Source: Flavobacteriaceae bacterium (GTDB taxonomy: Bacteria; Bacteroidota; Bacteroidia; Flavobacteriales; Flavobacteriaceae). Taken from it: a DNA stretch of 64,000 nt. The translations under genes and the position numbers were made by a program. The stretch covers positions 1 to 64,000 of the forward strand of contig DUDG01000030.1 of NCBI GenBank assembly GCA_012959395.1. Direction: 5' to 3'. Of the stretch, positions 29,159 to 38,058 are shown one piece after another. Numbering within the stretch: position 1 is the stretch's first letter; every line of letters begins with the position of its first letter. The notes beneath the pieces were generated by a model, which saw nothing but the letters and a program-made list of their open reading frames with translations, was not told the DNA's origin and did no database searches.

Positions 29159-29673
29159 TGGCAAATGAAACTAAATATGGGATTTGGATTAAAATAGTTT
29201 CAGTAGCAATACCAGTCGTTGTAGCTATTCTATTTACAGTTAGAATACCTGATGTTGAACCACTATCCTTTTTACCTCCTATTTATGCTACTATAAATGG
29301 CTTAACTGCACTACTTTTAATTCTAGCTTTAAGAGCAATTAAGTCTGGGAAAAGAGCATTACATGAAAGGCTTATGAAAATCTGTATTGGTCTTTCGTTA
29401 GTTTTTTTAGTGATGTATATAGCTTATCACATGACCTCAGATCCAACTCCATTTGGCGCAGAAGGAGCGATTGCTTATTTATATTATTTTATTTTAATAT
29501 CACATATTATATTATCAATTGTCCTTATTCCACTTGTATTAACTAGTTATGTTAGAGCAATTCAATCTGAGTTTGATCCACATAAAAAAATAGCAAAAAT
29601 TACTTTTCCAATATGGTTGTATGTTGCTGTAACAGGTGTGGTTGTTTATTTAATGATTTCACCATATTATTAA
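29158..29673 (+). CDS. DUF420 membrane protein, CtaM-like oxidase assembly factor
   Basis: 171 aa with about four to five membrane helices. DUF420 marks include FLPPIYATINGLTALLLILALRAIK, ALHERLMKICIGLS and the histidine-bearing YHMTSDPTPFG. A DUF420 protein of Firmicutes (CtaM) is needed for caa3-type oxidase assembly; the same role is likely but inferred here. The ATG starts on the last base of the SCO stop. Confidence 0.88.
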   Translation: MANETKYGIWIKIVSVAIPVVVAILFTVRIPDVEPLSFLPPIYATINGLTALLLILALRAIKSGKRALHERLMKICIGLSLVFLVMYIAYHMTSDPTPFGAEGAIAYLYYFILISHIILSIVLIPLVLTSYVRAIQSEFDPHKKIAKITFPIWLYVAVTGVVVYLMISPYY

Positions 29674-29674
29674 A

Positions 29675-29845
29675 ATGAGTTTAATTGACTTACAATGTGC
29701 TATGTGCCGAGCTGTTTTGGAATCTGGAGCTGATCAAAAAGCTGCAGAAAGCTTAAATGATGGCATTGTCTATTTGATGATTATCCCATATATACTTGGT
29801 GCATTTACACTTTATTTTCTCTATTTAAAATTTTTTAAAAAATAA
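29675..29845 (+). CDS. Small CxxC membrane protein (56 aa)
   Basis: Too short for the ORF track. ATG at 29675, one base after the DUF420 stop. It reads MSLIDLQCAMCRAVLESGAD, then a hydrophobic helix (IVYLMIIPYILGAFTLYFLYL) and a basic tail LKFFKK. The CAMC pair could bind metal or be redox active. I recall short proteins of this look at the end of the cox/SCO/DUF420 cluster in other flavobacteria; that and the tight spacing support a real gene, perhaps in oxidase assembly. Confidence 0.75.
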   Translation: MSLIDLQCAMCRAVLESGADQKAAESLNDGIVYLMIIPYILGAFTLYFLYLKFFKK

Positions 29846-29847
29846 AT

Positions 29848-29876
29848 TTGATTATGAATATTTTTTTATACATTTG
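29848..29876 (+). promoter_or_regulatory. Promoter of the PadR/PspC operon
   Basis: TTG at 29848-29850, 18-base spacer, TACATTTG at 29869-29876, an exact fit to TAnnTTTG. It is the best promoter match in the window and sits right after the oxidase cluster, with a palindromic element immediately downstream. Confidence 0.65.
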
Positions 29877-29878
29877 CT

Positions 29879-29901
29879 ACTATGTAATGCATAGTACTAT
29901 G
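29879..29901. promoter_or_regulatory. Overlapping palindromes, likely PadR operator
   Basis: ACTATG-TAATG-CATAGT (29879-29895) is a perfect inverted repeat, and CATAGTACTATG (29890-29901) is a perfect 12-base palindrome sharing its middle half-site. Three alternating half-sites lie two bases after the -7 box, over the expected transcription start, and the operon encodes a PadR repressor. Autoregulation is inferred. Confidence 0.5.
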
Positions 29902-29943
29902 TATTGTATATATAAAGATTGAATAAACAATAAAATTTTAATT

Positions 29944-30078
29944 ATGAATTCTAAGAATGAAAACAATCAACTTAATGAAACAAGAAACAATTTTAATAAT
30001 AAAGTTTCAAGATTAAATATGTTAGGTGATTGTAAAAGCGTTAAATGGAATACACAAAGACGCTTTAGAACAATATAA
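29944..30078 (+). CDS. Possible 44-aa hydrophilic peptide
   Basis: ATG to TAA, MNSKNENNQLNETRNNFNN and a basic C-terminus ending RRFRTI; one cysteine. It lies between the strong promoter and padR. I do not recognise it; A+T-rich DNA produces short ORFs by chance, so it may be a leader only. Confidence 0.3.
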   Translation: MNSKNENNQLNETRNNFNNKVSRLNMLGDCKSVKWNTQRRFRTI

Positions 30079-30087
30079 AAACACACT

Positions 30088-30189
30088 ATGGAACAGCTTA
30101 TACTATGGAAAGATTTAATTGGCTTGATTGTTTTACTATTGTTTATAGTAATTACTGTCACTATTATTAAAAGAAAAATTAAAAATTAA
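30088..30189 (+). CDS. Possible 33-aa single-helix membrane peptide
   Basis: MEQLILWKDLIGLIVLLLFI, a membrane helix and the basic end IIKRKIKN, which is the layout of real small membrane proteins. It sits 9 bases after the 44-codon ORF and 5 bases before the lipoprotein gene, so spacing fits an operon. No homologue recognised. Confidence 0.35.
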   Translation: MEQLILWKDLIGLIVLLLFIVITVTIIKRKIKN

Positions 30190-30194
30190 AACAA

Positions 30195-30416
30195 ATGAAA
30201 AAACTATTATTTATTCTATTTGCCTTTAGCTTATCATTAACTTCCTGTTTTAACAGAGTAACTCCTGAAGTTAGTGTTAAAAATGATATTCATTTAACAA
30301 TTGATGGAGAAAATATTGACGGTCTTCAAGGCGAATGGACTATTATTTTTGAGGAAAAAGAAGAGAATGATAAAGAAATAATTATCATAACAATTGAAAA
30401 AAAAGAGATCAAATAA
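30195..30416 (+). CDS. Small lipoprotein
   Basis: 73 aa. The N-terminus MKKLLFILFAFSLSLTSC has a lipobox (LTSC), so the mature protein would begin at Cys18 with a lipid anchor. The remainder is acidic and beta-rich in look (IHLTIDGENIDGLQGEWTII), ending KEIIIITIEKKEIK. Family not recognised. It lies in the padR/pspC operon and may be an envelope-stress sensor or partner; that is inference from position. Confidence 0.55.
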   Translation: MKKLLFILFAFSLSLTSCFNRVTPEVSVKNDIHLTIDGENIDGLQGEWTIIFEEKEENDKEIIIITIEKKEIK

Positions 30417-30433
30417 TTCGGATTTAAACTAAA

Positions 30434-30766
30434 TTGAATACAGATAATTTTAAAATTCAAATAAGAAAAGGACTTTTGGAATTTTGTATTTTGCAAATTA
30501 TTTCAAGAAACGAAGTCTATACATCCGATATTATAGAAGAATTAAAAAATTCTAAAATAATTGTCGTAGAGGGAACGGTTTATCCACTTTTAAATCGCCT
30601 TAAAACATCTGGGTATATAAAGTATGAATGGAAAGAGTCTAAACAGGGTCCGCCAAGAAAGTATTATTCAATTACTGAATTAGGAATTAATTATATAAAG
30701 GAATTAATAGTTTCATGGAACGAAATAAATAGCTCTGTCAAGAAACTTTTAAATACAAAAATATAA
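30434..30766 (+). CDS. PadR family transcriptional regulator
   Basis: 110 aa, the short PadR form with one winged helix. The TTG at 30434 starts NTDNFKIQIRKGLLEFCILQII; the body has VVEGTVYPLLNRLKTSGYIKYEW and GPPRKYYSITELG, the PadR signature. PadR proteins are usually repressors. Placement two bases before the PspC gene, and the palindromes at the operon promoter, suggest it controls its own operon. The inducing signal cannot be told from sequence. Confidence 0.92.
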   Translation: MNTDNFKIQIRKGLLEFCILQIISRNEVYTSDIIEELKNSKIIVVEGTVYPLLNRLKTSGYIKYEWKESKQGPPRKYYSITELGINYIKELIVSWNEINSSVKKLLNTKI

Positions 30767-30767
30767 A

Positions 30768-31994
30768 ATGAAAAAAACACATACAATTAACATAGGTCAT
30801 TCAATTTTTAATATTGATGAAGATGCTTATGAAGTTTTATATAAATATTTAGATTCAATAAAAACTTATTTTAATACAATTGATAATGAGGGAGAAATAA
30901 TGAAAGATTTTGAATTAAGAATAGCTGAAAATTTTTCTTCAAAAACATCAGATTATAAAAAAAGTATTGATTTAAATGATGTTAAGAATACGATTAAAAT
31001 CATGGGAACTTTAGAAGATTTCGAGGAAATTCCTGATAATGATAAGAATAAAGAGACGCAAAATAATCAGCAAAAATATAATAATAAGTTATACAGAGAT
31101 TCTAGTAATCGGATAATAGCTGGGGTTTGTTCAGGGATTGCTCAATACTTTAAAATTGATCCAATAATTGTAAGGGTTATATTTTTCATTGCTGTCCCTC
31201 TCAATTTAATTGTCTACATAATTTTTTGGTTAGGAATTCCCATAAAAGATTTTGATCCTAATTTAAGAAATACGCTTTATAGAGATAAAGAGAATGGCAT
31301 AATTGGTGGAGTTGCAAAAGGACTTTCTAATTATCTTAAAATTGATGTTAATTTGATAAGAGTTATTTTCTTTGTTAGTTTGTTTTTTGGAGGTGCTGGG
31401 TTATTGTTTTATTTATTTTTATGGTTTTTCACTAAAGAAGCTAAAACTATTGGTCAGAAAATGAATATGTCAGGTTTCAATGTTAACTTATCAAATATTG
31501 AAGAGTTCATTAAAAAAAAAACAAGAAATCTAAATAAATCTGAAAATACAATTACAAGAATTTTTTTATTTCCATTTAGGTTAGTAGCCCCTTTAATTAA
31601 TGCGCTAAGTGGCCTTGCATTAATATTATTTAAAGCGTTGTTTTCTTTAACAGTCACCATTATTATCGCCTTATCATCTGCATTGCTTTTATTTATTATA
31701 ATGGGCCTTTATAATGAAGTTGAAACAGATCATATGTTTTATGACTTAATTAATGCTATACCTAATTATTTAATTGTTTCAATATCCATTAACCAAATAC
31801 TTACGATAATTTTAGCAATATTAACTGTTGCTATAATCCTGTTTAAAACTAAGATTAAACGCTATTTAATAATCATACTTTTTGTTTTTTGGCTTACTTT
31901 TTTAATATTTAATATAATGTCTATTTCAAGCTTAATTATCGAATTTCACGAATCAGGAATTTTACCAAAGTGGATCAAAGTGGATTTATGGTAA
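30768..31994 (+). CDS. Two-PspC-domain membrane protein
   Basis: 408 aa. The N-terminal 85 or so residues are a conserved cytoplasmic region (HSIFNIDEDAYEVLYKYLDSI). Two PspC domains follow, at about 107-165 (LYRDSSNRIIAGVCSGIAQYF) and 169-228 (LYRDKENGIIGGVAKGLSNYL). Beyond 270 are five or so further hydrophobic segments. PspC proteins belong to envelope-stress systems; PadR-PspC pairs recur in Bacteroidota. Here it follows padR by one base. The specific stress is unknown. Confidence 0.9.
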   Translation: MKKTHTINIGHSIFNIDEDAYEVLYKYLDSIKTYFNTIDNEGEIMKDFELRIAENFSSKTSDYKKSIDLNDVKNTIKIMGTLEDFEEIPDNDKNKETQNNQQKYNNKLYRDSSNRIIAGVCSGIAQYFKIDPIIVRVIFFIAVPLNLIVYIIFWLGIPIKDFDPNLRNTLYRDKENGIIGGVAKGLSNYLKIDVNLIRVIFFVSLFFGGAGLLFYLFLWFFTKEAKTIGQKMNMSGFNVNLSNIEEFIKKKTRNLNKSENTITRIFLFPFRLVAPLINALSGLALILFKALFSLTVTIIIALSSALLLFIIMGLYNEVETDHMFYDLINAIPNYLIVSISINQILTIILAILTVAIILFKTKIKRYLIIILFVFWLTFLIFNIMSISSLIIEFHESGILPKWIKVDLW

Positions 31995-32057
31995 TTTTTT
32001 CTAAGAACATCTAAATTAAAAAAAATATAATTCAAATTAAACTTTATTATATACTTA

Positions 32058-32088
32058 TTGTCTACTTAGTATTAAATCACTAGAATTG
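32058..32088 (+). promoter_or_regulatory. Candidate promoter for the ABC efflux operon
   Basis: TTG at 32058-32060, 20-base spacer, TAGAATTG at 32081-32088 (one mismatch to TAnnTTTG). It lies in the 259-base gap 31995-32253, which otherwise holds only A+T-rich sequence and a short TGATAATGATCA dyad near 32139; no gene is visible. The implied leader is about 160 bases. Confidence 0.4.
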
Positions 32089-32253
32089 CACAGTTTAAAG
32101 ATATAAATTATAAAAATGTAAGTGTTATAATAAAATGATAATGATCATAAACTAAAAGAAAAAAACAGAATAAATTAGTAAACTATTTTTACTTAAAGTG
32201 AACCCAAATACAAAGAAAAATATAAAGATGAACAAAATAATAATCAAGAGATT

Positions 32254-32946
32254 ATGATTAAAATAAAAGATTTACATAAGTCCTATAGAATGGGTACTAG
32301 CTCTTTACATGTTTTAAAGGGTATTAATTTTGAAGTAGAAGAAGGAGAGTTGGTAGCTATAATGGGATCTTCTGGATCAGGAAAATCTACTTTATTAAAT
32401 ATTATTGGGATGTTAGACCTATTAGATAAAGGATCTTATGAATTGGACGGAGTTCCAATTAAAGATTTGGATGAAACAAAAGCTGCTAATTATAGAAATA
32501 AGTTTCTTGGATTTGTTTTTCAATCTTTTAATTTGATTAATTATAAAACTGCTTTAGAGAACGTCACACTTCCACTATATTATCAAGGTGTAAAAAGAAA
32601 AGAAAGGGAAGCTTTAGCATGGAAGTATTTAGATGATTTTGGCTTGAAAGAATGGGCTACTCATTTGCCAAGTGAATTATCTGGGGGTCAGAAACAAAGA
32701 GTGGCTATTGCTAGAGCTATGGTCACTAAACCGAAAGTCCTTTTGGCAGATGAACTTACGGGAGCTTTGGATTCTAAGACTTCAGAAGAAGTAATGGCAC
32801 TTATTCAAGAGATAAATCAAGCTGGTAAAACAATTTTAATTGTTACTCATGAAGAAGATATTGCAAATATGTGTACTAGAATAGTTCGTTTAAAAGATGG
32901 AATTATAATGGAAGACAAAAAAAATAAAATGGTAAAAGCTATTTAA
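32254..32946 (+). CDS. ABC transporter ATP-binding protein (MacB/LolD type)
   Basis: 230 aa, complete nucleotide-binding domain: Walker A GSSGSGKST, Q-loop VFQSFNL, signature LSGGQKQRVAIARAM, Walker B VLLADELTGALDS, H-loop VTHE. It powers the two MacB-like permeases that follow; the set with adaptor and TolC forms a tripartite efflux or export system. It shares a base with the next ORF. The substrate is unknown: a macrolide, lipoprotein or peptide is possible. Confidence 0.95.
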   Translation: MIKIKDLHKSYRMGTSSLHVLKGINFEVEEGELVAIMGSSGSGKSTLLNIIGMLDLLDKGSYELDGVPIKDLDETKAANYRNKFLGFVFQSFNLINYKTALENVTLPLYYQGVKRKEREALAWKYLDDFGLKEWATHLPSELSGGQKQRVAIARAMVTKPKVLLADELTGALDSKTSEEVMALIQEINQAGKTILIVTHEEDIANMCTRIVRLKDGIIMEDKKNKMVKAI

Positions 32947-34178
32947 TGTTTAGTAGAGATCGTTGGCTAGAAATTTTTGAAACAATTAGAAAGAATAAAC
33001 TAAGAACCTTTCTATCTGGATTCACTGTGGCTTTAGGTATACTAATTTTTGTAGTATTATTTGGTTTTGGAAATGGTCTTAGAAATACTTTCGAAAGTTT
33101 TTTTGAGGATGATGCAAAAAATACTATATGGTTAAGGTCAGGAAGGACTTCTAAACCATATCAGGGTTATGAGTCTAACAGATTGATTGAGTTTGATAAT
33201 GATGATTTAAAAGAAATATCTTCTAGATTTGAATTTTATATTGAAGGAATTACTCCTAGAATTTCATTTAATGGGAATGCTGGATACAAGCTAGAGTCCA
33301 ACAATTATTCAATTAGAGGGGTTGGTCCTTCTCATCAAAAAAATGAGATGACTATAATGATGAAAGGAAGGTATATTAACGGATTAGATGTAGATAATAA
33401 AGAAAGAAATGTTGTTATAGGCAGATTAGTTGAACAAGATTTATTTAAAGGTGAAGATGGTATTGGAAAATTTATTTCTGGAGGAGGAAGATCATGGAAA
33501 GTTGTTGGTGTTTTTCAAGATGATGGTGGAGATAATGAAGAAAGAATCATTTACGCTCCATACACGACTATTCAATTGATTCAAAAAAGTACTGATAAGG
33601 TAGGTCAAATAATTATTTCTTATAAACCTGAAATTGGATACAGCGGAGCTGTAGCTTTCGAAAATCAATTAAGGAAATATATAAAACAAAGGAAAAATAT
33701 TGACCCTACGGATCCTAGAGGAGTTTTCATAAGGAGTGCAGCAGCTGACATGAAATCGAATGATCAATTTGCTTCGGTTTTACAATACATAATATCATTT
33801 GTAGGAATAGGAACTTTATTGGCTGGAATAATTGGAATTTCAAATATTATGGTCTTTGTAGTTAAAGAAAGAACAAAGGAATTAGGAATTAGAAAAGCAA
33901 TTGGGGCAACTCCAAAATCAATTATTGGAATGATTCTTCAAGAATCGATTTTTATTACAACAATTTCTGGATATGTTGGACTTTTTACAGGAATAGCATT
34001 TTTAAATTTTATTGGCGATAAATTAGAAGAACAGTATTTCATAACGGATCCTTTTATAGATCTTTTAACGGGAATATTGGCTACTGTAATATTAATAGCT
34101 TTTGGTGCTTTTGCAGGATATCTTCCAGCAAAAAGAGCAGCCAGAATTAAACCAATTGAGGCTTTAAGAGATAGTTAA
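32946..34178 (+). CDS. MacB-like ABC permease 1
   Basis: 410 aa with the MacB layout: one N-terminal membrane helix (LSGFTVALGILIFVVLFGFG), a large periplasmic domain (about 45-275), then three helices with the FtsX domain (LAGIIGISNIMVFVVKERT, ELGIRKAIGATPKSI) and the ending PAKRAARIKPIEALRDS. It is paralogous to the next gene; the two would form a heterodimer. Cytoplasmic-membrane location. Confidence 0.95.
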   Translation: MFSRDRWLEIFETIRKNKLRTFLSGFTVALGILIFVVLFGFGNGLRNTFESFFEDDAKNTIWLRSGRTSKPYQGYESNRLIEFDNDDLKEISSRFEFYIEGITPRISFNGNAGYKLESNNYSIRGVGPSHQKNEMTIMMKGRYINGLDVDNKERNVVIGRLVEQDLFKGEDGIGKFISGGGRSWKVVGVFQDDGGDNEERIIYAPYTTIQLIQKSTDKVGQIIISYKPEIGYSGAVAFENQLRKYIKQRKNIDPTDPRGVFIRSAAADMKSNDQFASVLQYIISFVGIGTLLAGIIGISNIMVFVVKERTKELGIRKAIGATPKSIIGMILQESIFITTISGYVGLFTGIAFLNFIGDKLEEQYFITDPFIDLLTGILATVILIAFGAFAGYLPAKRAARIKPIEALRDS

Positions 34179-34179
34179 T

Positions 34180-35445
34180 ATGAAAAGATTATTTGATAAA
34201 GATACCTGGCAAGAAATTTTTGGATCTATCCAAAAAAATAAAATTAGAACCATTATCACTATGATAGGTGTTCTTTGGGGAATTTTTATATTCATAACTT
34301 TATCGGGATCTTCTAAAGGTCTTGATAATGGCTTTGAGAGAGCTTTTGAATCTATTGCCTCAAATAGTATTTTTATTTGGGCTCAATCAACAGGCCTGCC
34401 TTATAAAGGATATAAATCAAATAGAAATATTACTTTAAAAATTCAAGATGTAGATGTTTTAAAAAAGAAAGTGAAGGGAATTAAGTTTATTGCACCAAGA
34501 ATTGCGGCTGGTATTTTTGGAGGAGCTGGAGGAAATATAGTAAGAGGTACCAAATCAGGAACCTATGCTATATATGGAGATTATCCAGAGTATATTAAAA
34601 TAGCTACTACTAAAATATATGATGGGGGAAGATTTATAAATGAATCTGATATTAAATATGAAAGGAAAGTATGTGTTATTGGAGAAAGAACACAACTAGA
34701 ATTATTTGAAAAAGACGAAGATCCCATTGGGGAATTTATTAGTATAAATAAAATAAATTTTAGAGTAGCTGGAGTTCATAAATTTGTTGAAGGTGGTGGT
34801 TTTGGAGATGATGGGGATATTTATATTCCTTTTACAACCTTTAGAAAAATATTTAATACTGGAGACGATGTGGCATTTTTTATGATTGCTGCTGATGAAG
34901 ACATAGATGGCGTTAAAGTAGAGAAAGAGATAAGAACCACTTTAAAACAAATACATAAAGTTGATCCAAATGATAAGCGTGCAATAGGCGGGTTTAATCT
35001 AGGAGAAGTTTTTAAAAGAACAATGAATTTCGCTAATGGGCTTACCTTTTTATCTTTAGTGGTTGGCATTGCTACCATTTTAGCAGGTGTGATCGGAATA
35101 GGTAATATTTTACTTATTTCTGTAAAAGAAAGAACCAAAGAAATTGGAATTAGAAGGGCTTTAGGAGCCACCCCATCAGAAGTAAGAACACAAATCATAT
35201 TAGAATCGGTTTTTTTAACTATTCTAGCAGGTATAATTGGAATAATATTGGGAGCATTTGTATTGTCTGGAATTAATGCTGCAACTGTAGATATTACAGA
35301 TTTCCCTTACACTAACCCAACAGTACCTATTCCTTATGTTTTAGGGGCGCTAGGACTTATGGTTATACTTGGAACATTAATAGGAATTATACCAGCCCAA
35401 AGAGCTGTTAGCATAAAACCAATAGACGCATTAAGAGAAGAATAA
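34180..35445 (+). CDS. MacB-like ABC permease 2
   Basis: 421 aa, same layout as permease 1: helix near 22-45 (IITMIGVLWGIFIFITLSG), periplasmic domain, and C-terminal FtsX helices (VKERTKEIGIRRALGATPSE; PAQRAVSIKPIDALREE). It begins two bases after permease 1. Two different permeases in tandem are usual for this Bacteroidota efflux type, whereas enteric MacB is a homodimer with a fused ATPase. Confidence 0.95.
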   Translation: MKRLFDKDTWQEIFGSIQKNKIRTIITMIGVLWGIFIFITLSGSSKGLDNGFERAFESIASNSIFIWAQSTGLPYKGYKSNRNITLKIQDVDVLKKKVKGIKFIAPRIAAGIFGGAGGNIVRGTKSGTYAIYGDYPEYIKIATTKIYDGGRFINESDIKYERKVCVIGERTQLELFEKDEDPIGEFISINKINFRVAGVHKFVEGGGFGDDGDIYIPFTTFRKIFNTGDDVAFFMIAADEDIDGVKVEKEIRTTLKQIHKVDPNDKRAIGGFNLGEVFKRTMNFANGLTFLSLVVGIATILAGVIGIGNILLISVKERTKEIGIRRALGATPSEVRTQIILESVFLTILAGIIGIILGAFVLSGINAATVDITDFPYTNPTVPIPYVLGALGLMVILGTLIGIIPAQRAVSIKPIDALREE

Positions 35446-35462
35446 TAATTTAATTAATAGAT

Positions 35463-36590
35463 ATGAAATATTTAAAATACATTGGAATTACCTCACTTGT
35501 TTTGGGAATATTATATGCAAGTGCTTTTTTTATTAAATCAAATAGTAAATCATCAATTGTGTATGATACGCAGACTCTAATTACAGCTACAATTGAAGAT
35601 AAAATTGTAGCTACAGGAAAAGTCTTACCTGAAGATGAAGTTAATGTTGTACCTCAAATTGCAGGAATAATACAGAAAATACTAGTTGAAGAGGGAGATG
35701 AAATTTCAGCAGGAGATTTAATAGCTAGAATTAAAGTAGTTCCAAACGAACAAACCTTAAATAGTGCTGAAGGGAGAGTGAAAAGTGCAATAATTGTTTT
35801 AAGTAATTCTAAGATAGAATTTGAAAGAAATAAAGCTCTTTTTGCTAAAGAAATTATTTCAGAACAAGATTTTAATTCAGTCACTCTAAGATATAATCAA
35901 GACATGCAAAATCTGTCAAATGCTAAAAGTGATTTACAGATAATTAAATTAGGTTCTTCTGGAAGTTCAACTATAACAAACACGAATGTTAGAGCCACCG
36001 TTTCAGGAACTATTTTAGAAATTCCTGTTAAAGAAGGGGATCAAGTTATTCAGGCTAATACTTTTAATGCAGGAACAACCATTGCTACTATTGCCGATTT
36101 AAATAAGATGATTTTTGAAGGCCAGGTTGATGAAGGAGAAGTTGGTAAGTTGAGTGTAGATATGCCATTAATAATAACTTTGGGAGCTATAGAAGGTAAA
36201 GAATATAATGCTAAATTAAGATTAATTGCTCCTAAAGGAACAGAAGTAGCCGGGGCTATTCAGTTTAAAATTGAAGGAGAAGTTTATCTAGATGATGAAT
36301 ATGTTATAAGGGCTGGATATAGTGCGAATGCTTCAATAGTAACTCAAAGAAAGGTTGATATTACTGCAATTAGTGAATCGTTATTACAGTACGATTCTAA
36401 AACAAAAAATCCGTATGTAGAAATTGAAACTTCTGATCAAAAATTTATTAGAAAAGATGTTAAATTGGGCATTTCAGATGGTATTAATGCGGAGCTGATT
36501 GAAGGAGTATCAAAAACCGATAAAATTAAAGTTTGGAATAAAACAGAGCCAGATAAAAGAGGAGAGGTTGAAGAAGAAGAAGAAGACTAA
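35463..36590 (+). CDS. Periplasmic adaptor (HlyD/MacA family)
   Basis: 375 aa. A membrane anchor near 6-23 is followed by lipoyl-type half-motifs (IVATGKVLPEDEVNVVPQIAGI and VRATVSGTILEIPVKEGDQV) around a helical hairpin (about 95-160), then beta-barrel and membrane-proximal domains; the tail is very acidic (EVEEEEED). It connects the MacB-like transporter to the outer-membrane channel encoded next. Confidence 0.93.
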   Translation: MKYLKYIGITSLVLGILYASAFFIKSNSKSSIVYDTQTLITATIEDKIVATGKVLPEDEVNVVPQIAGIIQKILVEEGDEISAGDLIARIKVVPNEQTLNSAEGRVKSAIIVLSNSKIEFERNKALFAKEIISEQDFNSVTLRYNQDMQNLSNAKSDLQIIKLGSSGSSTITNTNVRATVSGTILEIPVKEGDQVIQANTFNAGTTIATIADLNKMIFEGQVDEGEVGKLSVDMPLIITLGAIEGKEYNAKLRLIAPKGTEVAGAIQFKIEGEVYLDDEYVIRAGYSANASIVTQRKVDITAISESLLQYDSKTKNPYVEIETSDQKFIRKDVKLGISDGINAELIEGVSKTDKIKVWNKTEPDKRGEVEEEEED

Positions 36591-36627
36591 GAATGCAAAA
36601 ACTAAATTATATAGAAAAATAATAAAT

Positions 36628-38046
36628 ATGAAAATTTTAAAAACTTTAATAATATTTTTTATTTGCTCTAATATTCAATACGCTCAAGAGACATGGACTC
36701 TAGAAGCTTGTGTAAATAGAGCATTAGAAAAGAATATTTCTATAAAACAATCAAAGTTAGATTACGCTGGTTCTCAAATAGATAAGCAAGGAGCAATTGG
36801 AAATTTTTTGCCTAATGTAAATATTGGCAGTAGTCATTCTTGGAATGTCGGTTTAAATCAGAACATAACAACTGGTCTTTTAGAGAATTTCACTACTCAA
36901 TTCTCATCAATGAATTTAAATTTAAATGTCAATTTATATAATGGTCTTCAGAATATTAAGAGATTACACAGAGCCAATCTTTCAATTTTAGCTAGCCAAT
37001 ATCAATTAGAGGATATGACCGAAAACATAGCACTGCTAGTAGCTAATTCTTATTTGCAGATTCTTTTTAGCAAAGAATCTTTGGCAGTTCAACATTTGCA
37101 ATTAGATATTACTGTAAAAGAATTAAAAAGAATTAAGGAGTTGGTTTCAGCAGGGGTTGTCCCTAAAGGAGATTTATATGAAATTGAAGCTAATTTAGCT
37201 TCTCAAGAAAAAAATTTAGTTGACGCTCAAAATGCTTATTATTTATCTAAGATTTCTTTAGCTCAATTATTGTTAATTGAAGACTACGATGGATTTGAAA
37301 TAGCTAATGAAACTTATGATATTCCTATCTCTAATAATTTAGATAAATCACCATATGAAATTTATAATTTTGCAGTTGGAAATAGAAAGGATATTAAACT
37401 TAGTGAAACTAATGTTGAAATAGCCAAGAAAGACTTAGAATTGTCTAAATCTCTTTTACAACCTAGATTGTCTGCTTTTTATTCTTATAGTTCTAGAATA
37501 GGATATTCAGATAGAATAGTTGCAACTGATGAAATTGCATTTGTTCCTATTGGAGTTGTAGAAGGAACGGGTGAAAAAGTGGTAGCACCTTATCAGAAAA
37601 TGGCAACAGTAAGTCCGCTTTCTTTTTCTGATCAATTTGACTTAAATGCGGGTCAAAACTTCGGATTAAGTCTTTCAATCCCTATATTAAATAGTCTTTC
37701 TAATAGGACAAACGTTAACAGATCTAAGGTGAATATTTTAAGATCTGAAAATTCTTTACAACAGAAAAAACTTGATTTAGAAAATTCAGTAAACCAATCT
37801 TATAATGATGCTAAAGGCGCTTATAAAGCTTATCTAGCTTCTCAGAAGTTGGTTGTTGCTAGAAAATTAGCTTTTGAGTATGCTCAAAATAAATTTGAGG
37901 TTGGATCCTTGAATTCATTTGATTTTACTCAGGCCAAGCAACGTTATGAACTAGCTCAATCAGAATTAATAAGAACTAAATACGATTATATTTTTAAACT
38001 TAAAGTATTAGATTTTTATTTTGGAGTACCTATCAAAGTAGATTAA
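36628..38046 (+). CDS. TolC family outer-membrane efflux protein
   Basis: 472 aa from the ATG at 36628. The track's 36499 start would overlap the adaptor gene and leaves the signal peptide (MKILKTLIIFFICSNIQYAQ) internal, so it is rejected. Two OEP repeats are seen: WTLEACVNRALEKNISIKQSK near the N-terminus and the second half with FGLSLSIPILNSLSNRTNV. Together with the ABC, permease and adaptor genes upstream it completes the tripartite pump. Confidence 0.93.
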   Translation: MKILKTLIIFFICSNIQYAQETWTLEACVNRALEKNISIKQSKLDYAGSQIDKQGAIGNFLPNVNIGSSHSWNVGLNQNITTGLLENFTTQFSSMNLNLNVNLYNGLQNIKRLHRANLSILASQYQLEDMTENIALLVANSYLQILFSKESLAVQHLQLDITVKELKRIKELVSAGVVPKGDLYEIEANLASQEKNLVDAQNAYYLSKISLAQLLLIEDYDGFEIANETYDIPISNNLDKSPYEIYNFAVGNRKDIKLSETNVEIAKKDLELSKSLLQPRLSAFYSYSSRIGYSDRIVATDEIAFVPIGVVEGTGEKVVAPYQKMATVSPLSFSDQFDLNAGQNFGLSLSIPILNSLSNRTNVNRSKVNILRSENSLQQKKLDLENSVNQSYNDAKGAYKAYLASQKLVVARKLAFEYAQNKFEVGSLNSFDFTQAKQRYELAQSELIRTKYDYIFKLKVLDFYFGVPIKVD

Positions 38047-38058
38047 ATGGTTTAACTC

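Noticed and set aside
32139-32150. TGATAATGATCA-type dyad before the ABC operon as an operator
   Set aside because: Short and A+T-rich; such dyads are expected often at this composition and no regulator gene adjoins it.
36499-36627. Extended start for the TolC-like gene in the track
   Set aside because: It overlaps the adaptor gene in another frame and precedes a clear signal peptide at 36628.
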